NCBI GenBank assembly: GCA_018398765.1
Contig: JAHBMJ010001291.1
Span: forward strand, 1-30,000
Direction of reading: 5' to 3'
DNA: 30,000 bases
From: Chromera velia
Taxonomy: Eukaryota > Sar > Chromeraceae
In this document: one piece after another, positions 28,848 through 30,000 of the stretch
How the letters are laid out: each line of letters begins with the position of its first letter
Position numbering within the stretch: position 1 is the first letter of the stretch
Translations under genes and position numbers: made by a program
The notes under the pieces: generated by a model
Database searches by the model: none
What the model saw: only the letters and a program-made list of their open reading frames with translations
What the model was told of the DNA's origin: nothing

Positions 28848-29762
28848 TTAGTGAGCGAATCCTGGGGGCGGTCCTGAGGAGAAAGAGTAGACAGAAAAAA
28901 AATGCGTTCATTGAATGCATGCTGAAAGGTGGCCACACAGCCGGGAAAAAGAAGAACTGACCGATCATCAGAGGGGGGCGTTCCTCCGGTTCCTCGATTT
29001 TTTTGCGTTGAGCGTCGGAGGAAAGTGATTCCAGAGCCATCTTCACAGACCAGTGGACCCCATCCCCCGCACGGGCCAGGTTACCCTTCATCACATGGCA
29101 CATTATGAATCCTCCCTCACGGCGAACAAACATTTCCCGTTCTTTTTGGTCCAAAGGTTTATGACCGAACTTACACACGGACGGGTCCGGACATCCGCGC
29201 ACTGCAAAAGAGAAGAGAAGGAGAGAAGGATCAATCAGAATGCTGAGGTATTGAATAAGCGTAAACCGAAATCTGAAGGAACGTTAGAGATGCTTACAAG
29301 AGGCAGAGAGCTTCGTTTGAAAGACTCTTTGCCATGTAAAGATACAATCAAACTGAGTGTGAAGGCACTCATGCTCTCAGAGCCACCCTGGAAAGTTCTG
29401 TGCAAGTAGGCTTGCCGGATAGCGGAGACTGTCGAAAAATTTTTGATCCAGTTGTCCGTCTCTATTGCAGTTGATTTGTGATTCTCTCACTCTTTCCTGT
29501 AGTCCGTCAATAAGGAATTTCTTTGTCAGTCAGCACTCCTTGTACAGTGTTGAAGTCTCGAATCGATCCTTGTTTATCCATACAGCTGACGTACCTTCGT
29601 CACATCCCCAAATGATGTACTTCCGGCAGGGGATCAGCTTATGGTCGTGTGCCAGGGGGCACTCGTCACCTCTGTAACAGATAGACTGCGTAAAGAATGC
29701 ACACACCGGCCCGAAGGCCTGCATCCGAGAACAGAGCATGCAGTTTGAGTCAGCTGAGCATA
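28848..29762 (-). CDS. CCCH-type zinc-finger protein, 3' exons
   Basis: Three exons are proposed on the minus strand: 29762-29595, 29201-28962 and 28873-28848, with donors GTACGT and GTCAGT and acceptors TTTCCAG, TTTTGCAG and TTTCTCCTCAG. All junctions are phase 1 and the last exon gives a TAA after GPPPGFAH. The first exon holds a complete finger, C-AFFTQSI-C-YRGDE-C-PLA-H (C-x7-C-x5-C-x3-H). A second is assembled only by splicing: C-DEVRG-C-PDPSV-C-KFG-H (C-x5-C-x5-C-x3-H). Such fingers usually bind single-stranded RNA. The exon before 29762 was not found. The gene should extend past the right edge. The last exon is the weakest call. Confidence 0.6.
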
Positions 29763-30000
29763 CTGGAAAGAAATGAGTCAGGGAGTGAGATGGCCTTAGA
29801 AATCTATGCTCTATGTTTTGCAAAGCCCATGGTTTTGGCTTTAGCTGAAGTGCTTGGTGAGACTCACCACTTGATAGAGCTCTGTCTTATTTGAAGTTCT
29901 GCAAATACAGCAGAACATAGGGTCAAAGGGAGGTATGCTTCAGAAACTCTAAATCCAGACTTATTGTTTCGGCTTCAGGCAGTTTTTTCCGTCTCAATCA
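29763..30000 (-). other. Upstream part of the CCCH gene, probably intron with an unplaced exon
   Basis: A 31-base stretch between an acceptor-like TATTTGCAG and a donor GTGAGT lies at about 29863-29893 on the minus strand. Its phase does not join openly to the exon at 29762, so it was not included. Confidence 0.3.

Overview
The window looks like nuclear DNA of a unicellular eukaryote. Coding segments are split by GT-AG introns, long pyrimidine-rich intron stretches precede the acceptors, and the mobile DNA is of eukaryotic classes (Tc1/mariner-like, hAT-like, non-LTR). Frequent TGCATGC words would fit an alveolate such as a chromerid or apicomplexan relative, but that assignment is only a guess. 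No bacterial operon structure, tRNA, rRNA or CRISPR array was seen.

Bases 1-7095 are repeat-rich and nearly gene-free. They hold a minus-strand non-LTR endonuclease fragment cut by the left edge (1-404), a 45-bp tandem duplication, two copies of an ~810-bp element with short inverted ends (883-1693 and 5981-6789), degenerate ~200-bp repeats (4110-4620) and a 78-bp tandem array (5645-5970).

Bases 7096-15338 form one composite mobile element of 8243 bp flanked on both outer sides by TA. It has a MITE-like block at each end and three tandem copies of a ~2506-bp unit between. Each unit carries a minus-strand two-exon Tc1/mariner/IS630-like transposase gene and a second, unrecognised ORF. The transposase reading frame is intact in units 1 and 3 and broken in unit 2.

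Bases 16202-21186 hold the best host gene: seven plus-strand exons whose phases all agree, giving a 658-residue protein with the fold order of a two-pore-domain potassium channel (M1-P1-M2-M3-P2-M4). Neither pore loop keeps a GYG selectivity filter. A hAT-like non-autonomous element with a perfect 8-bp target duplication follows (22202-23342).

Bases 23748-26663 hold a two-exon minus-strand gene (547 residues, function unknown) between two 252-bp direct repeats. Next come a frameshifted non-LTR C-terminal fragment (27063-27870), a fold-back element built from CGTAGATTTTGCA-type words (28325-28797), and the 3' end of a minus-strand CCCH zinc-finger gene (28848-29762) that continues beyond the right edge. 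The mobile elements appear unrelated to the three host genes except as neighbours. Every exon assignment here comes from reading splice signals and phases by eye.
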